This document shows, in pieces, positions 23,735 to 32,736 of a stretch of 64,000 nucleotides of DNA (positions are counted from its first letter, which is position 1; every line of letters begins with the position of its first letter). Where the stretch lies: positions 138,562-202,561 of the forward strand of contig JAEYHZ010000031.1 of assembly GCA_023409265.1 (NCBI GenBank). Direction: 5' to 3'. Origin of the DNA: Bacillota bacterium. GTDB taxonomy: Bacteria > Bacillota > Clostridia > Acetivibrionales > DSM-1351. A program made the translations under genes and the position numbers. Under the pieces are notes generated by a model that made no database searches, was not told where the DNA came from, and saw only the letters and a list, made by a program, of their open reading frames with translations.

Positions 23735-24468
23735 ATGCAAACCAGATAGAGGATAATAGAATAAGAATAGTAGGAGAAGATTATCAGCATCTGAAAAAAG
23801 TATTGAGAGCTGTAAAAGGTGATATAATTACCGTTTGTTGTGAAGGCTGTGATTACACGGCAGAGATTGACGAGATCGGTAATGATTGTATCGGTTCAAT
23901 TATAACAGCTGCAGACAGGAATAAAACAGAGCCTCCATTAAAGGTAACCCTGTTTCAGGGACTTCCCAAAGCCGATAAAATGGAATTTATTGTTCAAAAG
24001 TGTATTGAGCTTGGGGTTACAGAAATAGTTCCTGTGATAACGGAAAGAAGTATATCAAAAATCAATACCGATAAAGATGCGAATGCTAAGGTGTCCAGAT
24101 GGCAGAAAATTGCCTTGGAGGCTGCAAAACAGTGCAATAGGGGAATTATTCCTTCGGTAGGCATGCCTGTAAGGTTTTCTGATGCTGTAAACATGGCAGC
24201 TCATAAGGATTTATCCATTATACCTTATGAAAAAGAAAGCACCGCAGGCTTTAAAGATATAGCTTCAGTCTGTTCCAATATTACAACAGCATCGATTTTT
24301 ATCGGTCCGGAGGGTGGGTTTACCGAGCAGGAAATAGAAAAAGCGGAAGACAGGGGAGTAAGAAAAATAACACTTGGCCCCAGGATTCTGCGTACAGAAA
24401 CTGCCGGAATGGTGGCTTTATCACTAATGATGTATGAATTGGGAGATGTGTCTAATGGAAGAACTTAA
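23716..24468 (+). CDS. rsmE: 16S rRNA m3U1498 methyltransferase RsmE
   Basis: A 250-residue SPOUT-class methyltransferase. It has an N-terminal PUA-like domain, FQGLPKADKMEFIVQKCIELGV near residue 78, and the knot-forming IFIGPEGGFTEQEIE plus LGPRILRTETAG near 195-230. It methylates U1498 of 16S rRNA. It overlaps prmA by 19 bases and the next gene by 14 bases. The ATG at 23716 matches the family start MSRYFVN. Confidence 0.94.
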   Translation: MSRYFVNANQIEDNRIRIVGEDYQHLKKVLRAVKGDIITVCCEGCDYTAEIDEIGNDCIGSIITAADRNKTEPPLKVTLFQGLPKADKMEFIVQKCIELGVTEIVPVITERSISKINTDKDANAKVSRWQKIALEAAKQCNRGIIPSVGMPVRFSDAVNMAAHKDLSIIPYEKESTAGFKDIASVCSNITTASIFIGPEGGFTEQEIEKAEDRGVRKITLGPRILRTETAGMVALSLMMYELGDVSNGRT

Positions 24469-24829
24469 ATTTGTAGTTGTTGATGACGCAGTCTTTATGA
24501 GGACGCTAATCAAAAGAATGATTGAAGAAAACTTAAATTATGTTGTGGTCGGTGAAGGTTCAAATGGTCATGAGGCAATTGAGCAGGCTAAAAAACTGAC
24601 GCCCGATATAATGACTTTGGATATTACCATGCCGGAGATGGATGGTATAATGGCAATCAAGGAAATTTTAAGTGTATCACCCAATACAAAAATAATCATG
24701 GTATCTGCTATGGGACAACAATCTATGGTTATAGATGCCATAAAAATGGGAGCAAAGGATTTTATAGTTAAACCATTTGATAAAACCCGCGTTCAGCAGG
24801 CGATAGAAAACGTTCTTAAGATGTTGTAA
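24455..24829 (+). CDS. Stand-alone CheY-like response regulator
   Basis: A 124-residue receiver domain with no output domain. The acidic pair D10-D11, the phosphoacceptor D56 (MTLDITMPEMDG), S84 (VSAMG) and K106 (IVKPFD) are all present. The pattern fits CheY-type motility or sporulation receivers (Spo0F/CheY). No cognate kinase or chemotaxis gene is near. Its start lies inside rsmE, with GGGAG at 24441-24445, so it belongs to the same transcript. This makes it an unusual last member of a heat-shock operon. Confidence 0.85.
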   Translation: MEELKFVVVDDAVFMRTLIKRMIEENLNYVVVGEGSNGHEAIEQAKKLTPDIMTLDITMPEMDGIMAIKEILSVSPNTKIIMVSAMGQQSMVIDAIKMGAKDFIVKPFDKTRVQQAIENVLKML

Positions 24830-24980
24830 TTGAAAACGGACATATGGCATTTATAAGGTTCACATTATTATAGAGTATATGGATAAAGATAATTACAGTA
24901 TATAGATAAAGATTATTTACAGTAAAGATAGATAAATATGGCCTATAGAAAGAAAGATTCGAGTCAGATTGAAAAAAATT

Positions 24981-25004
24981 GAGGGATTACCCTCTTTTTT
25001 TTTA
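24981..25004 (+). terminator. Terminator after the heat-shock operon
   Basis: GAGGG-ATTA-CCCTC hairpin followed by ten T with no break. Confidence 0.85.
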
Positions 25005-25148
25005 TTCTTTGGATAACCTTTTCCATGTTTTAAAAATATCAAACTAAGGTAATAATTCTATTAATATCTTAAAAACAGAAGGAATTTGAAGAAAAATTGA
25101 TAAAATATAAGAAAAGTAGTAAATTATTCTTTAAATAATATAAAATTG

Positions 25149-25157
25149 TGTTATAAT
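25149..25157 (+). promoter_or_regulatory. Extended -10 promoter for yicC
   Basis: TGTTATAAT: perfect TATAAT with an upstream TGn. The -35 (CTTTAA around 25129) is weak, as is usual for extended -10 promoters. Confidence 0.55.
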
Positions 25158-25232
25158 ACTAGCGAGAACTTTACTTTAAGATTTTTTATACTGTAGCAGT
25201 CTTTAAAGCAATCCGGAATTATGGAGGAAATT

Positions 25233-26114
25233 ATGGTTAGAAGCATGACAGGGTTCGGTCGGGGAACCTGTAATGAAAATGGTAAGGAGTTTACAGTTGA
25301 AATAAAAAGTGTAAATCATCGATATATAGATTTTTATATAAAATTACCCAGACAGATTGCCTATCTGGAGGAACGCGTAAGAGAAGTAGTAGCAAAAAGC
25401 ATATTCAGAGGCAAAGTAGATATTTTTATCTCTTTTGAGGATCGCTCAGACGATTCTAAAAGTGTCATGCTTGATGAGGCTCTGGCCGGAGCATACATAC
25501 AGGCGGTTGAAAAGATTAAGGATAAATATGGCTTAAAGGATGACCTGAGCGTTTCCTTAGTATCAAGATTTCCGGACGTATTAAGAATTGAAAAGACCGA
25601 AGATGATGAAGAACAGCTTTGGAACATCCTGAACAAAGCACTGGAGGCAGCTGTAGCTTCTCTTATTCAAATGCGCGAAAAAGAAGGTAATGAGCTGAGA
25701 AGCAGTTTGCTTCAAAAAGCTGATTATATGGAAGACATTATTTCTCAGATTACAAATAGAAGTCCTGAAGTTGTCATAGAATATAAACAAAAGCTTGAGA
25801 ATAGAATAAAGGAGCTTTTAAATCAGCAGACAATAGATGAAAACAGGATAGCTATGGAAGTTGCCATTTTTGCCGACAGATGCGGTATAGATGAAGAATT
25901 GGTCAGGTTGGGAAGCCATCTTACCCAATTGAGAGATATTCTTAATATTAAGAAACAGCCGGTAGGAAGAAAGCTGGACTTTCTGGTTCAGGAAATAAAC
26001 CGGGAAATTAATACTATTGGCTCCAAATCAAATGATATTATTATAACAAAAAATGTATTGGAACTTAAAAGTGAAACAGAAAAAATCAGAGAGCAAATTC
26101 AAAATATGGAATAA
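25233..26114 (+). CDS. yicC: YicC/YloC-family endoribonuclease
   Basis: A 293-residue protein. The family start MVRSMTGFGRG and the core VKSVNHRYIDFYIKLPR are intact, with the C-terminal DUF1732 part (RKLDFLVQEINREINTIGSKSND). Members are endoribonucleases implicated in small-RNA and mRNA turnover. ATG 25233 follows GGAGG at 25223-25227; ATG 25221 is too close to that site to use it. It is the first gene of a yicC-remA-gmk-rpoZ cluster conserved across Firmicutes. Confidence 0.9.
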   Translation: MVRSMTGFGRGTCNENGKEFTVEIKSVNHRYIDFYIKLPRQIAYLEERVREVVAKSIFRGKVDIFISFEDRSDDSKSVMLDEALAGAYIQAVEKIKDKYGLKDDLSVSLVSRFPDVLRIEKTEDDEEQLWNILNKALEAAVASLIQMREKEGNELRSSLLQKADYMEDIISQITNRSPEVVIEYKQKLENRIKELLNQQTIDENRIAMEVAIFADRCGIDEELVRLGSHLTQLRDILNIKKQPVGRKLDFLVQEINREINTIGSKSNDIIITKNVLELKSETEKIREQIQNME

Positions 26115-26145
26115 GACCTATGAAAATTAATCCGGGAGGAAATAT

Positions 26146-26424
26146 ATGAAACTTATAAATATAGGATTTGGTAATATCGTTTCTGCAAACAGACTGGTGG
26201 CAATAGTCAGTCCTGAATCAGCACCCATTAAAAGAATTATTCAGGAAGCCAGAGATAGAGGTATGCTGATTGATGCTACCTATGGCAGAAGAACCAGAGC
26301 AGTTATAATTACAGATAGTGATCACATTATTTTATCTGCTGTTCAGCCTGAAACCGTAGCACACAGACTAAACACTAAAGATGTTGATGTTACCGAACCT
26401 GAAGTTGATTCAGATGAGGAATAA
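26146..26424 (+). CDS. remA: RemA-like regulator (DUF370)
   Basis: A 92-residue protein matching RemA almost along its length (MKLINIGFGNIVSANRLVAI, then ESAPIKRII and ATYGRRTRAVI). In Bacillus it is a ring-forming DNA-binding activator of matrix and osmoprotection genes. In clostridia its targets are less known. GGGAGG precedes the ATG. It lies between yicC and gmk, the standard position. Confidence 0.93.
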   Translation: MKLINIGFGNIVSANRLVAIVSPESAPIKRIIQEARDRGMLIDATYGRRTRAVIITDSDHIILSAVQPETVAHRLNTKDVDVTEPEVDSDEE

Positions 26425-26427
26425 ATG

Positions 26428-26476
26428 AGACATCACTGCGAAGTGTAAATATGAAAAAGCGCAGGTGTCTTTTTCT
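26428..26476 (+). terminator. Attenuator-like hairpin between remA and gmk
   Basis: AGACATCACTGCG (about 26428-26440) pairs imperfectly with CGCAGGTGTCT (26459-26470), followed by TTTTC. It probably reduces rather than stops flow into gmk. Confidence 0.5.
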
Positions 26477-26506
26477 GAGTCTTAAATAATCCAAGTGGAG
26501 GGTAGA

Positions 26507-27112
26507 ATGAACCAGAAAGGCCTTTTAGTCGTAATATCAGGACCGTCAGGTACTGGTAAGGGCACAGTATGTAAAAAATTGCTGGCTGAAAGAGAGAATG
26601 TGAGGTATTCAGTTTCTGCTACTACCAGAAAACCTCGTGAAGGTGAGGTAGAAGGACAAAACTATTTCTTTGTTTCAGAGAGTCAATTCCTTGATATGCT
26701 TGAAAAAGATGCCCTTATTGAATGGGATAAATATTGTGATAATTACTATGGAACTCCAAAAGAATTTGTTGATAAATGCGTAGAGGGTGGAACAGATGTT
26801 ATTCTTGAAATAACCGTTGAAGGGGCGCTTGAAATCAAGCAAAAATATCCTGAATGCGTACTTGTATTCATCATTCCGCCATCTCTGGAGGAATTGAGAA
26901 GAAGAATTGAAAGCAGAGCAACTGAATGCTGGGATGTCATTGAAAAAAGACTTGAGCAGGCAGCAAATGAATTGAAATATGTATCAAAGTACGATTACTT
27001 GATTCTAAATGACAGTGTTGATAATGCTGTTTTGAATATAGAAAAAGTTTTAGATGCAGAGCGCTTAAAACCGTCTCGAAATGTTGAATTTGTTAATAGT
27101 TTAATTAAGTAA
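26507..27112 (+). CDS. gmk: Guanylate kinase
   Basis: A 201-residue P-loop kinase. Walker A GPSGTGKGT is near residue 12. GMP-binding residues lie in SVSATTRKPREGEVEGQNYFF, and the lid follows in EELRRRIESRATE. It converts GMP plus ATP to GDP plus ADP. ATG 26507 with GGAGGG at 26497-26502 is preferred over GTG 26495, which precedes the site. Confidence 0.96.
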   Translation: MNQKGLLVVISGPSGTGKGTVCKKLLAERENVRYSVSATTRKPREGEVEGQNYFFVSESQFLDMLEKDALIEWDKYCDNYYGTPKEFVDKCVEGGTDVILEITVEGALEIKQKYPECVLVFIIPPSLEELRRRIESRATECWDVIEKRLEQAANELKYVSKYDYLILNDSVDNAVLNIEKVLDAERLKPSRNVEFVNSLIK

Positions 27113-27126
27113 CAGGAGGAATTTTT

Positions 27127-27333
27127 ATGATATACCCTTCAATCAATGAATTGATGAAAAAAGTTGACAGTAGATATACTCTCGTGGTTGAGGCAGCAAA
27201 GAGGGCAAGACAGTTGGTAGATGGAGCAAACAAACTGACTAAAGTAAATTCTGATAAGGAAGTTACTGTTGCAATCCATGAGATAGCTGAAGATAAAATA
27301 ACTTATGTTAGGACCAAGAACGTTATAAAATAG
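27127..27333 (+). CDS. rpoZ: RNA polymerase omega subunit
   Basis: A 68-residue omega subunit. The motif PSINELMKKVDSRYTLVVEAAKRARQL is characteristic, and the KEVTVAIHEIAEDKI stretch follows. It assists assembly of the beta-prime subunit. It starts 14 bases after gmk with AGGAGG. Confidence 0.95.
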   Translation: MIYPSINELMKKVDSRYTLVVEAAKRARQLVDGANKLTKVNSDKEVTVAIHEIAEDKITYVRTKNVIK

Positions 27334-27434
27334 GGGGAAATGCGAAGACAGGTATAGCAAAACTAAAGGTTTTGCACTCTTCGTATTAGAAAATTCGAGA
27401 ACGGATTTTCCAACATATATAGGAGGTAATAACA

Positions 27435-28823
27435 GTGGCAGTTGAAAAGACAATGGAAAAAATAGTTTCTTTGGCAAAAAACAGAGGCTTTGTATATCCA
27501 GGTTCAGATATTTACGGCGGACTTGCAAATGCTTGGGATTACGGCCCTCTTGGAGTTGAACTGAAGAACAATGTGAAAAAAGCATGGTGGAGAAAGTTCA
27601 TTCAGGAAAGTACCTATAATGTGGGTGTTGATTGTGCGATATTAATGAATCCTCAGGTTTGGGTTGCATCAGGGCATGTAGGCGGCTTCAGTGATCCTCT
27701 GATAGACTGTAAGGATTGCAAAACCCGTCATAGAGCAGATAAACTGATTGAAGACTGGAATAAGGAAAATAATATAGAGTTTAAAGTTGATGGTTTGAAA
27801 AATGAAGAGCTGATGCAATACATAAAGGAAAAAGGTGTTAAGTGTCCTAATTGTGATTCAGCCAACTTTACCGATATAAGAAAATTTAATCTGATGTTTA
27901 AAACCTATCAGGGTGTAACTGAGGACTCAAAAGCAGAAATATTCTTAAGGCCTGAAACAGCTCAGGGAATATTCGTTAATTTTAAGAATGTTCAGAGAAC
28001 TTCCAGAAAGAAAATACCTTTTGGTATAGGTCAGATCGGTAAGTCCTTCAGAAATGAGATTACGCCGGGAAACTTTACCTTCAGAACACGTGAATTCGAA
28101 CAGATGGAGCTTGAATTCTTCTGTGAACCGGGTACCGACCTTGAATGGTTTGCATACTGGAAGGATTTCTGCTACCAATGGCTGCTGAAGCTTAATATGA
28201 AAGCCGAATCTCTTAAGCTGCGTGATCATGAGAAGGAAGAATTATCGCATTACAGTAATGCGACTACTGATATAGAATTCCTGTTCCCATTTGGTTGGGG
28301 AGAGCTTTGGGGAATTGCAGACAGAACTGATTTCGACCTGAAACAGCATATGCTGCACTCAAAGGATGATCTCTCATATTTTGATCCAACAACCAATGAG
28401 AAATACGTACCTTATTGTATTGAGCCTTCACTGGGTGCGGACAGAGTCACTCTGGCATTCCTGTGTGATGCTTACGATGAAGAGGAAGTAGCCGAAGGAG
28501 ATGTAAGAACGGTATTAAGATTCCATCCTGCTCTTGCACCTGTAAAGATAGCTATTCTTCCATTGTCCAAGAAACTGGGTGAGGAAGCAGAGAAAGTATA
28601 TCAGTTGTTGACAAAGAACTATGTTTGCGAGTACGATGAAACCGGAAGTATAGGAAAGCGATATAGGAGACAGGACGAAATCGGAACTCCATACTGCATA
28701 ACATTTGACTTTGATTCTCTTGAGGACAAGAGTGTAACAATCAGAGACAGAGATACCATGCAGCAGGTTAGAGTAAAGATTGAAGAATTAAGTTCATATT
28801 TTGACGGAAAGTTTGAATTTTAA
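27435..28823 (+). CDS. glyS: Glycyl-tRNA synthetase, dimeric type
   Basis: A 462-residue class II synthetase of the single-chain alpha2 type. The N terminus EKIVSLAKNRGFVYPGSDIYGG, motif 2 around SFRNEITPGNFTFRTREFEQMELEFF and motif 3 in PSLGADRVTLAFL are present. An insertion with four cysteines (CKDCKTRH, CPNCDSANF) at about 95-145 looks like a zinc-binding knuckle. Start GTG is set by GGAGG at 27422-27426. No T-box precedes it: the 101-base spacer has only short hairpins. Confidence 0.96.
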   Translation: MAVEKTMEKIVSLAKNRGFVYPGSDIYGGLANAWDYGPLGVELKNNVKKAWWRKFIQESTYNVGVDCAILMNPQVWVASGHVGGFSDPLIDCKDCKTRHRADKLIEDWNKENNIEFKVDGLKNEELMQYIKEKGVKCPNCDSANFTDIRKFNLMFKTYQGVTEDSKAEIFLRPETAQGIFVNFKNVQRTSRKKIPFGIGQIGKSFRNEITPGNFTFRTREFEQMELEFFCEPGTDLEWFAYWKDFCYQWLLKLNMKAESLKLRDHEKEELSHYSNATTDIEFLFPFGWGELWGIADRTDFDLKQHMLHSKDDLSYFDPTTNEKYVPYCIEPSLGADRVTLAFLCDAYDEEEVAEGDVRTVLRFHPALAPVKIAILPLSKKLGEEAEKVYQLLTKNYVCEYDETGSIGKRYRRQDEIGTPYCITFDFDSLEDKSVTIRDRDTMQQVRVKIEELSSYFDGKFEF

Positions 28824-28829
28824 CATTAA

Positions 28830-28858
28830 AATGCAGGCATACTATGTATGCCTGCATT
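28830..28858 (+). terminator. Terminator after glyS
   Basis: AATGCAGGCATA (28830-28841) pairs with TATGCCTGCATT (28847-28858), with a 5-base loop. Confidence 0.75.
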
Positions 28859-29087
28859 AATTGCCTATAAGGAAAGTTATCTTTTTAACAATTTCATAAG
28901 GTATCTATTCATTACAATCAACATGTAAAATTCGTGATAAGAAAGATTTAGGCTATCCAAAGCAGACACCAATTTAAAAGCAGAAATTGCAGAGAAATGG
29001 CTAATTAACAAACCTTATTATTTAACCATTTCTGTAAATGCAATTTTGTTTATACAACTATTATAAGTTTGTACAGGAGGGTTTTAA

Positions 29088-31727
29088 ATGTCAAAGTACG
29101 TTTATCTTTTTAGCGAAGGAAATGCATCAATGAAAAACCTTCTCGGAGGTAAGGGAGCAAATCTGGCCGAAATGACGGGTTTGGGACTTCCGGTTCCAAG
29201 AGGATTCACAGTAACTACCGAAGCATGTACAAGATACTACAACGATGGAAAAGTTATTGCGCCTGAAATTGAAGAGGAAATCTATAAGATGATGGCCAAA
29301 ACAGAGCAGATTGTCGGGAAGACCTTTGGCGATCCGGCAAATCCTTTTCTTGTATCCGTAAGATCCGGGGCGAGAGCTTCCATGCCGGGTATGATGGATA
29401 CTATTCTAAATCTTGGTCTGAATGATCAGGTCGTGGAAGGTCTTGCAAAGCTCACAAACAATGAGAGATTTGCCTACGACAGCTATAGAAGATTCATTCA
29501 GATGTTTTCAGACGTAGTTATGGAGGTTGAAAAACCAAAGTTTGAAAAAATTCTTGATGCAGTAAAAGAAGAAAACGATGCACAATTTGACACAGATTTA
29601 ACAGCAGAAAACCTTAAGGAAGTCGTTAGAAGATACAAGGAACTATTCAGAAATGAAAAAGGTTTTGATTTCCCACAGGATCCGAAAGTACAGCTGATGG
29701 AAGCTGTCAAGGCAGTTTTCCGTTCCTGGGATAACCCCCGTGCCATAGTTTACAGAAGGCTGAATGATATTCCAGGTGATTGGGGAACAGCTGTAAATGT
29801 TCAGGAAATGGTATACGGAAATATGGGTAATGATTCAGGAACCGGTGTAGCCTTTACCAGAAATCCGTCAACGGGTGAGAAAAAGCTGTATGGTGAGTTC
29901 CTTATGAATGCGCAGGGAGAAGATGTTGTTGCGGGAATAAGAACACCACAGCCTATGGAACAGATGAAGGTTGTAAATGAAGATGCTTATAACCAGTTTG
30001 TTCAGATAGCCACAACACTTGAATCACATTATAGAGATATGCAGGACATGGAGTTTACCATTGAAAAGGGTAAGCTGTTCATGCTGCAGACCAGAAACGG
30101 TAAGAGAACTGCTGCATCTGCTTTAAGGATAGCAGTCGATCTGGTTAGTGAAGGCATGATAACCCGGAATGAAGCTCTAATGAAGGTTGATCCAAAGCAG
30201 CTGGACGCATTGCTGCACCCCAATTTCGAGCCTAAGGCGCTGAAAGCGGCCAAGCCGATTGCAAAAGGTCTCCCGGCATCACCTGGAGCTGCGACCGGCC
30301 GCGTGTATTTTGAAGCCGATGAAGCAGTTGAAGCAGCTAAGGGCGGAGAAAAGAAAATTATATTGGTAAGATTGGAGACTTCTCCTGAGGATATAGAAGG
30401 AATGCATGTTTCACAGGGTATTCTCACGGGTCGAGGAGGGATGACCTCACACGCAGCAGTTGTTGCCCGTGGTATGGGAACCTGTTGTGTCGCCGGCTGC
30501 AGTGATATTAAGATCAACGAAGAAGAAAAATACTTTATTGATAAGAACGGCAAAAAGTACAGTGAAGGTGACTGGATTTCACTGGACGGTTCAACAGGTA
30601 ATGTGTATGGTGAAAAGCTGCCTACAATTGAGCCGGAAATGACCGGCGACTTTGCTACCCTTATGGAGTGGGCAGATGATGCCAGAACCTTAAAGGTCAG
30701 AACTAATGCCGATACTCCGGCCGATGCTGCTCAGGCAATCAAGTTTGGTGCCGAGGGTATAGGACTCTGCCGTACAGAGCACATGTTCTTTGAGGCTGAC
30801 AGAATTCCCGCAATGAGGGAAATGATTGTGGCAAGAACTGAAGAGCAGAGAAGAAAAGCTCTTGATAAGCTGCTCCCCATGCAGAGAAGTGACTTTGAAG
30901 GCTTATTCAGAGAAATGCAGGGTTACCCCGTAACCATCAGATTCCTGGATCCTCCTTTACATGAATTCCTGCCTCAGGCCGATGAAGATATTGAAGCATT
31001 AGCCACAGAAATGGGTATGACTTTTGCTGATCTGAAGGGTATTGTTGCCGACCTGCACGAGTTCAATCCTATGATGGGACACAGAGGCTGCCGTCTTGCC
31101 GTATCGTACCCTGAAATAGCTGAAATGCAAACCAGAGCCGTCATTGAAGCAGCAATCAATGTTAATAGAAACGGAATGTCAGTTGTTCCGGAAATAATGA
31201 TCCCATTGGTTGGAGACGTTAAGGAATTAAAGTATGTTAAGGATATAGTAGTAAAGACTGCTACTGAAGTAATACAAAGTGCCGGAGTTAGTCTGGAGTA
31301 CAAAGTGGGAACCATGATTGAGATCCCAAGAGCTGCTCTGACTGCAGATGTTATTGCTACCGAAGCTGAATTCTTCTCCTTTGGTACAAATGACCTTACT
31401 CAGATGACCTTTGGTTTCAGCCGTGACGACGCAGGTAAATTCCTTGAGGATTACTATTCCAAGAAGATTTACGAATCCGATCCATTTGCAAAGCTTGATC
31501 AGACCGGCGTCGGGAAGCTGGTGGAAATGGCTGCAAAACTGGGTAAGCAGACCAGACCCGACATAAAGCTGGGTATCTGCGGAGAGCATGGAGGAGATCC
31601 CTCATCTGTAGAATTCTGTCATAAGGCAGGCTTAAACTATGTGAGCTGCTCGCCGTTCCGTGTTCCAATTGCGAGACTGGCTGCAGCGCAGGCAGTTATT
31701 GGCGGCGGAGGACTGGGACAGAAGTAA
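29088..31727 (+). CDS. ppdK: Pyruvate, phosphate dikinase
   Basis: An 879-residue enzyme with three domains. The N-terminal nucleotide-binding domain includes GGKGANLAEMTGLGLPVPRGFT and VSVRSGARASMPGMMDT. The swivelling phosphohistidine domain carries H455 in GGMTSHAAVVARGMG. The PEP/pyruvate barrel has FGTNDLTQMTFGFSRDD and the catalytic Cys in LGICGEHGGDPSS. It interconverts pyruvate, ATP and Pi with PEP, AMP and PPi, which in cellulolytic clostridia links glycolysis to PPi. AGGAGG precedes the ATG. It is monocistronic, with a strong terminator downstream. Confidence 0.97.
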   Translation: MSKYVYLFSEGNASMKNLLGGKGANLAEMTGLGLPVPRGFTVTTEACTRYYNDGKVIAPEIEEEIYKMMAKTEQIVGKTFGDPANPFLVSVRSGARASMPGMMDTILNLGLNDQVVEGLAKLTNNERFAYDSYRRFIQMFSDVVMEVEKPKFEKILDAVKEENDAQFDTDLTAENLKEVVRRYKELFRNEKGFDFPQDPKVQLMEAVKAVFRSWDNPRAIVYRRLNDIPGDWGTAVNVQEMVYGNMGNDSGTGVAFTRNPSTGEKKLYGEFLMNAQGEDVVAGIRTPQPMEQMKVVNEDAYNQFVQIATTLESHYRDMQDMEFTIEKGKLFMLQTRNGKRTAASALRIAVDLVSEGMITRNEALMKVDPKQLDALLHPNFEPKALKAAKPIAKGLPASPGAATGRVYFEADEAVEAAKGGEKKIILVRLETSPEDIEGMHVSQGILTGRGGMTSHAAVVARGMGTCCVAGCSDIKINEEEKYFIDKNGKKYSEGDWISLDGSTGNVYGEKLPTIEPEMTGDFATLMEWADDARTLKVRTNADTPADAAQAIKFGAEGIGLCRTEHMFFEADRIPAMREMIVARTEEQRRKALDKLLPMQRSDFEGLFREMQGYPVTIRFLDPPLHEFLPQADEDIEALATEMGMTFADLKGIVADLHEFNPMMGHRGCRLAVSYPEIAEMQTRAVIEAAINVNRNGMSVVPEIMIPLVGDVKELKYVKDIVVKTATEVIQSAGVSLEYKVGTMIEIPRAALTADVIATEAEFFSFGTNDLTQMTFGFSRDDAGKFLEDYYSKKIYESDPFAKLDQTGVGKLVEMAAKLGKQTRPDIKLGICGEHGGDPSSVEFCHKAGLNYVSCSPFRVPIARLAAAQAVIGGGGLGQK

Positions 31728-31785
31728 AAAGCCAATTTTATGGTGGAATGCATTTACAATTGAGATATATTTCACATAAGAAATA

Positions 31786-31846
31786 AAAAGCAAGGAAAGC
31801 GAAGATAGCGCCAAATGCCAAGGTGCTATTGCTTTCCTTGTTTTTT
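31786..31846 (+). terminator. Terminator after ppdK
   Basis: CAAGGAAAGC (31791-31800) pairs with GCTTTCCTTG (31831-31840), with GATAGC/GCTATT and GCC/GGT pairs inside, flanked by A run and T run. Confidence 0.85.
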
Positions 31847-31899
31847 ATTTTGAAAATATAAGTAATTACATTGTACGCCTGGCATGAGCGCAATATAAT

Positions 31900-31915
31900 A
31901 TTCCATTTTATGGAG
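31900..31915. repeat. Palindromic promoter repeat, copy 1
   Basis: ATTCCATTTTATGGAG contains the dyad TCCAT-TTT-ATGGA. The copy at 32076-32091 is identical, and about 35 further bases after each copy remain partly alike. ATAAAATGGAAT at 31976-31987 is a partial copy in inverse orientation. It resembles a shared operator. Confidence 0.6.
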
Positions 31916-31980
31916 TTGAGTTGTAAAATGTAAGAGTACTGTAATTGTTTGGTATTCTAATATTGGTTGTAAGGGATAAA

Positions 31981-32061
31981 ATGGAATTGTTTGCTATTAA
32001 ATACGGAGAATCTATATTTAAAAAGAAATTTATTTATAAGGATATAATATTACAAGTTTAA
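31981..32061 (+). pseudogene. Truncated start of an MBL-fold-hydrolase-like gene
   Basis: A 26-codon ORF (MELFAIKYGESIFKKKFIYKD...) with a good AAGGG ribosome site 4-8 bases before ATG. The first 21 residues resemble the N terminus of a group of clostridial metallo-beta-lactamase-fold hydrolases, as I remember them, and then the frame stops. I read it as the remnant of a deleted gene that keeps its promoter and ribosome site. It could also be a genuine short peptide. Confidence 0.4.
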
Positions 32062-32075
32062 AAAGTTAGATGTGT

Positions 32076-32091
32076 ATTCCATTTTATGGAG
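32076..32091. repeat. Palindromic promoter repeat, copy 2
   Basis: Identical 16 bases to 31900-31915, 176 bases downstream and 78 bases before the GyrI-like start codon. Confidence 0.6.
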
Positions 32092-32168
32092 ATAAGCAGT
32101 AAAATAAAGGAATACTGGATATCGTTTGATTTGGTAAATAAATTATATAATTTAAAAGGAGAAATAAT

Positions 32169-32621
32169 ATGGAAAACGTTCGTATTTATGAAATACCTGC
32201 ATGTAAAATGGTATCCTCCCAATGTGGTATGTTTGGGGATGGAAAACTTGAAAAGTTTGATAATTGGTTTAGTTCCCTGCCCAGAACAATGTTTCCAAAG
32301 GACTTTTTATGGTTTGACAGCAAGAGGGAAGGATTTGTATGGTATTACATATATAATGAAGAACTGTCCATACCGGAAGATTTTGAATTGGTCGATTTCC
32401 CCGGGGGTTTATATGCTGTTGCTTCCGGAATTGATGGGCAGGATAGCTCAGATGTAATAAACACTATTAAAAATTTTATTATGGAAAAGGGCTGCTTTGA
32501 GGAGGATAGTTCTCGGGAATATTTAGGAAACATACCAACTCCTCCTTCTGCTGCCAAAGCAATGGGATATAATCAGATGGATTATTATGTTCCAATTAAA
32601 ATTGTTCCGTGTGGTTTGTAA
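32169..32621 (+). CDS. Single-domain GyrI-like / AraC effector-binding protein
   Basis: A 150-residue protein. It opens MENVRIYEIPACKMVSSQCG, and continues with FDSKREGFVWYYIYN and FPGGLYAVASGID near residue 80, ending in a MDYYVPIK strand. This is the GyrI-like (SOUL/BmrR C-terminal) small-molecule-binding fold without a DNA-binding domain. Stand-alone members bind hydrophobic drugs or hydrolyse cyclopropanoid compounds. The ATG has AAAGGAG 6 bases upstream. A palindromic repeat lies upstream and is shared with a truncated neighbour, so a common regulator is likely. Confidence 0.72.
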   Translation: MENVRIYEIPACKMVSSQCGMFGDGKLEKFDNWFSSLPRTMFPKDFLWFDSKREGFVWYYIYNEELSIPEDFELVDFPGGLYAVASGIDGQDSSDVINTIKNFIMEKGCFEEDSSREYLGNIPTPPSAAKAMGYNQMDYYVPIKIVPCGL

Positions 32622-32736
32622 TTTTATTATCATTAACAGAGTTTGACCTGGAAAACCACCCGTTTGCTCTTGGAATATAAGCGCCAATTAGTGTAGAATA
32701 TATGAGAATAGTAAAATATGAAGGAGATTTTTAATT

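Larger units (their letters stand above)
24830..25232. other. AT-rich spacer with direct repeats, terminator and promoter
   Basis: About 400 bases. Two imperfect direct repeats, TATATGGATAAAGATAATTA and TATATAGATAAAGATTATTT, lie at about 24877-24920. A terminator lies at 24981-25004. TATAAT at 25152-25157 with TGT directly before it is an extended -10 for yicC. I see no gene. Confidence 0.55.

Noticed and set aside
27334..27434. T-box riboswitch before glyS
   Set aside because: The spacer is only 101 bases and lacks the conserved antiterminator T-box sequence (AGGGTGGNACCGCG); only short hairpins are present.
32086..32457. 123-codon plus-strand ORF overlapping the GyrI-like gene in another frame
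   Set aside because: It starts inside the palindromic repeat, has no ribosome site, and the overlapping frame has a strong AAAGGAG and a recognisable fold.
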